NCBI GenBank assembly: GCA_032718475.1
Contig: JAUCBJ010008774.1
Location: 1-29,762 of the forward strand
DNA: 29,762 bases
Direction: 5' to 3'
Origin: Nemertoderma westbladi
Lineage: Eukaryota; Xenacoelomorpha; Nemertodermatida; Nemertodermatidae
The notes under the pieces were generated by a model. The model ran no database searches, had not been told where the DNA came from, and worked only from the letters and a program-made list of their open reading frames with translations. Both the position numbers and the translations under genes were made by a program. Shown here one piece after another: positions 27,345 through 29,762 of this stretch. The first letter of the stretch is position 1, and each line of letters starts with the position of its first letter.

Positions 27345-29560
27345 GCGCAACACACACACCAACATAGCATAACTACCAGCACTCCCCTGCCCTGCCTTCC
27401 ATAATTGTAAAGTACGTATCGCTTAAGAACCTCTCACCTTCAATGATATTGAAGTTCAAAGTAAATGTATGACGCGGCATTATTATAGGCAGGGCTTTGC
27501 GTACCACAAATAGCAACGGTAGTAACAATACAGTTTTTATTATAAATTGAGGTTTTGACAAGCTTGACGTATTTGAGCAACAAATTGATTGGGAATGCAT
27601 TTTGTGCTGTAATAAATGAGATTCACTTAAGGAGAGCCACATAGTACAACATGTGGCCTGTTGTAGTTCGGTAAGGAAGTTAGACACCCACCTGGAATCA
27701 CTTAGGGTCTAATCTAAAACATTTCACACGTTCACGACAAAACGTCGGTCGACCTGTGGAGTTTCTTGGCATGTTACTACGTCACCCCATGCAAGTACAT
27801 AAGTTAACCAGAGGGGAATTTTGAACTTTCGTCTACAATCTATCTCAGTTAAAAGTGGGTCCCATTTGTTTTTGGTATATATTTGGCCACAAGGTGAATT
27901 TTAACAAGTTGATGCGGTCACTTTATCTCTGCGACTTTTAGCGGGACTTTAGATATATTTGTAATTAGTCTTCAGATGTGACGCAAAAAATAATATGTGA
28001 TTTATAAAACAACCACAATTAGCGCCATGATGGCTAGGGAATAGCATTGGTTGGTACGAAATTATATTCAACACAAATGAATTATTATTAGATACGCTAC
28101 GGTACGGTTCAATCTTGAGCCTTATCTAGCGCAATAACAAAACGAATGTTGTAAATATTCACCTGCGTTCACTTGTCTTCGCAGTTTTGGTATTCATCTG
28201 GGTGACTAACCTATAAATTACCCCTACCACAATTTTCGCGTAAGCCAATACCAGAAGGCCCGCCGTTTCTGTGACATTATCGGGAACCTTTTGTTCTGAA
28301 ACTCTCCCAAATGCGTAGCCTAGTCAGACAATATTACTGCGCCCAAAATGCGATGGGATCACATTAATGCTATCCACATCACGCTCCAGATTACTCTATC
28401 TCGCCAATCTTCCTGCAAGCCACAACAGATTAGGTTTGACAGTCTGAATACCAAATGACATTAATTCCAGTGGAACATGTCATTGCTACGCACTATACTT
28501 ATTACACGTGTTTGGGGAATGGAGGTAAGTAGGTGTGCATCGAATTTGCGTTTATTGTTAGCCGACAACAAATTAAATATGTTGTTAGAACTGTTACGAA
28601 CATGAGTATTTCCATCAACTTTAATCAAAGCGTAGGTTCAATGAAATTATGATTGACATATCAACCGCCATGTGGGACAACTGTTTTCGTGTCATTTCGA
28701 TCACAATACATATTGGGTGTCAATGTCAACTGTCAATAGTCACTGTGAGAAAGCATATGACACTCAATACGTATTTGCTCTTGCGTAGCTGCGCACGGCG
28801 CCTATTGACATCCACCATGGAGTATTTTACACAATGAAAGGAAACCAGTTGTCTTTGATACAGATGAACTAGGCCACCTACAACCCATCTATCTATCCCT
28901 AGTAATAAACCACCAGCGATATACAAGGAGATAGGAATAAAGGGTATAGCCAAGGAGACCTCTATACAAAGTCATGCAGCTCAGTAAAGGCAGAAATTTG
29001 CTTAGGCTGAAAACTTCTAGGACTTCTAAAACATTAGAACCACTGGGTTTTAACCTTCAACTGCATGAATTTTATTTTTTGGGTTGGAAAATTTTTTTGC
29101 AATGTTTTTCCTGCACAAATTAGTTCAAAGTATACAAAAACTGATGAAAAAATTAAAACAATAATTATTCACTCATTTTTCGAAATTGTACTGCATGTAG
29201 TCATAGGTTCAAAATTTGTAGCAAATATGCTACACTTTATACTTTAGAACTGAAAGTGACTGACTAGACTGTAGTCTAATGCAATAAAGCGTTAACGGTA
29301 CATGGGAGCTGCTGTATACTGTGTGGTGTATATTTGTCTGTATGTCGGACTGTCAGTCAAAAAATAAGAAATCACACCACTAAACTGAGGTTTTCGTTAA
29401 ATGGGGTTTCATGGTTGGTGATTTTATTTCAGATGTATTTAGGTCGCCTTGGGTATAGCGGTCAATGTCGTGATAAATCTATTGGTGCTCAAAGCTGACC
29501 TATCGAAAATGACTGGAATGATTGAATACGTTCGCCTCATTGGAAATGAGTCGAAAGAGA
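27345..29560. other. Long gene-free region
   Basis: More than 2 kb with only short open frames (at most about 104 codons at 27373-27687, minus strand) that contain no recognisable domain or consistent codon pattern. No tRNA, tandem repeat or transposon end could be supported. Confidence 0.5.
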
Positions 29561-29625
29561 GCGGGCGGTAGAGTGAGAGAGTTGACGAAGTGAGCCGGCG
29601 CGGGCGGTAGAGTGAGAGAGTTGAC
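29561..29625. repeat. 26-bp exact direct repeat, 39 bases apart
   Basis: A 26-base word beginning GCGGGCGGTAGAGTGAGAGA occurs at 29561-29586 and identically at 29600-29625. The 13 bases between copies are unrelated. It may be a nascent minisatellite or part of a dispersed repeat running past the window. Confidence 0.93.
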
Positions 29626-29762
29626 AAATAGGCGGTTCATGAGTAAGAAGTACATATATATTAAGGATTCGTGGGGGAATATCAGTTCCACAATACAATG
29701 TGGAATTGAGTATATCCAGGCTGAATATTAAGGTCCCCTTAACGGTAACAATAAATCTGAAG

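Noticed and set aside
27373-27687. Minus-strand open frame of 104 codons
   Set aside because: No recognisable domain, no convincing start context and no codon pattern distinguishing it from the surrounding non-coding DNA.

Overview
The window reads as nuclear DNA of a metazoan, probably an invertebrate. The support is animal-type single-copy genes (orthologues of human CRYZL1 and RNF14), tRNA-derived SINEs, a decayed non-LTR retrotransposon, several DNA transposons and very long tandem arrays. The 41-bp satellite carries the CCCTAACCC (TTAGGG-type) telomere word, which suits many animal phyla. The species cannot be fixed from the sequence alone.

Layout. 1-1.4 kb: a complete intronless CRYZL1-like gene (+). 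1.57-3.23 kb: a 28-bp minisatellite with about 59 hairpin-forming units, ending beside a tRNA-like SINE head on the minus strand. 3.5-5.1 kb: an intronless RNF14-like RBR ubiquitin ligase (-), convergent with CRYZL1 and split by one in-frame TAA exactly between its RWD half and its RING-IBR-RING half. 5.7-10.2 kb: about 109 copies of a 41-bp satellite with higher-order repeats. 10.8-14.1 kb: a complete DNA transposon with TTAA target duplications, matching terminal inverted repeats and an uninterrupted 581-aa DDE transposase (Kolobok / Mutator-domain type). 14.4-16.1 kb: a non-coding hAT-type element with a perfect 15-bp TIR and 8-bp TSD. 16.9-17.8 kb: a MULE-like foldback element with arms of about 226 bp and a 9-bp TSD. 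18.7-19.0 kb: a tRNA-derived SINE with a 9-bp TSD. 19.3-21.4 kb: an intronless gene (-) for a secreted or surface-anchored glycoprotein made of two diverged copies of an LRR/LRRCT-like module. 21.4-29.8 kb: mostly gene-free, with a broken LINE, a second SINE of the same family, short minisatellites (22, 33 and 26 bp), a (CAGA)n tract and a 26-base poly-C run.

The three host genes show no shared pathway: an MDR-family oxidoreductase-like protein, a ubiquitin ligase of the ribosome/nuclear-receptor-linked RNF14 family, and a lineage-specific surface protein. The rest is dominated by mobile and tandem DNA. Four element boundaries (Kolobok, hAT, MULE, SINE) could be fixed to the base from target-site duplications. 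The observations most worth following up are the single stop codon in RNF14, the duplicated LRR-cap protein, the possibly complete Kolobok element, and the link between the 28-bp minisatellite unit and SINE-associated sequence.
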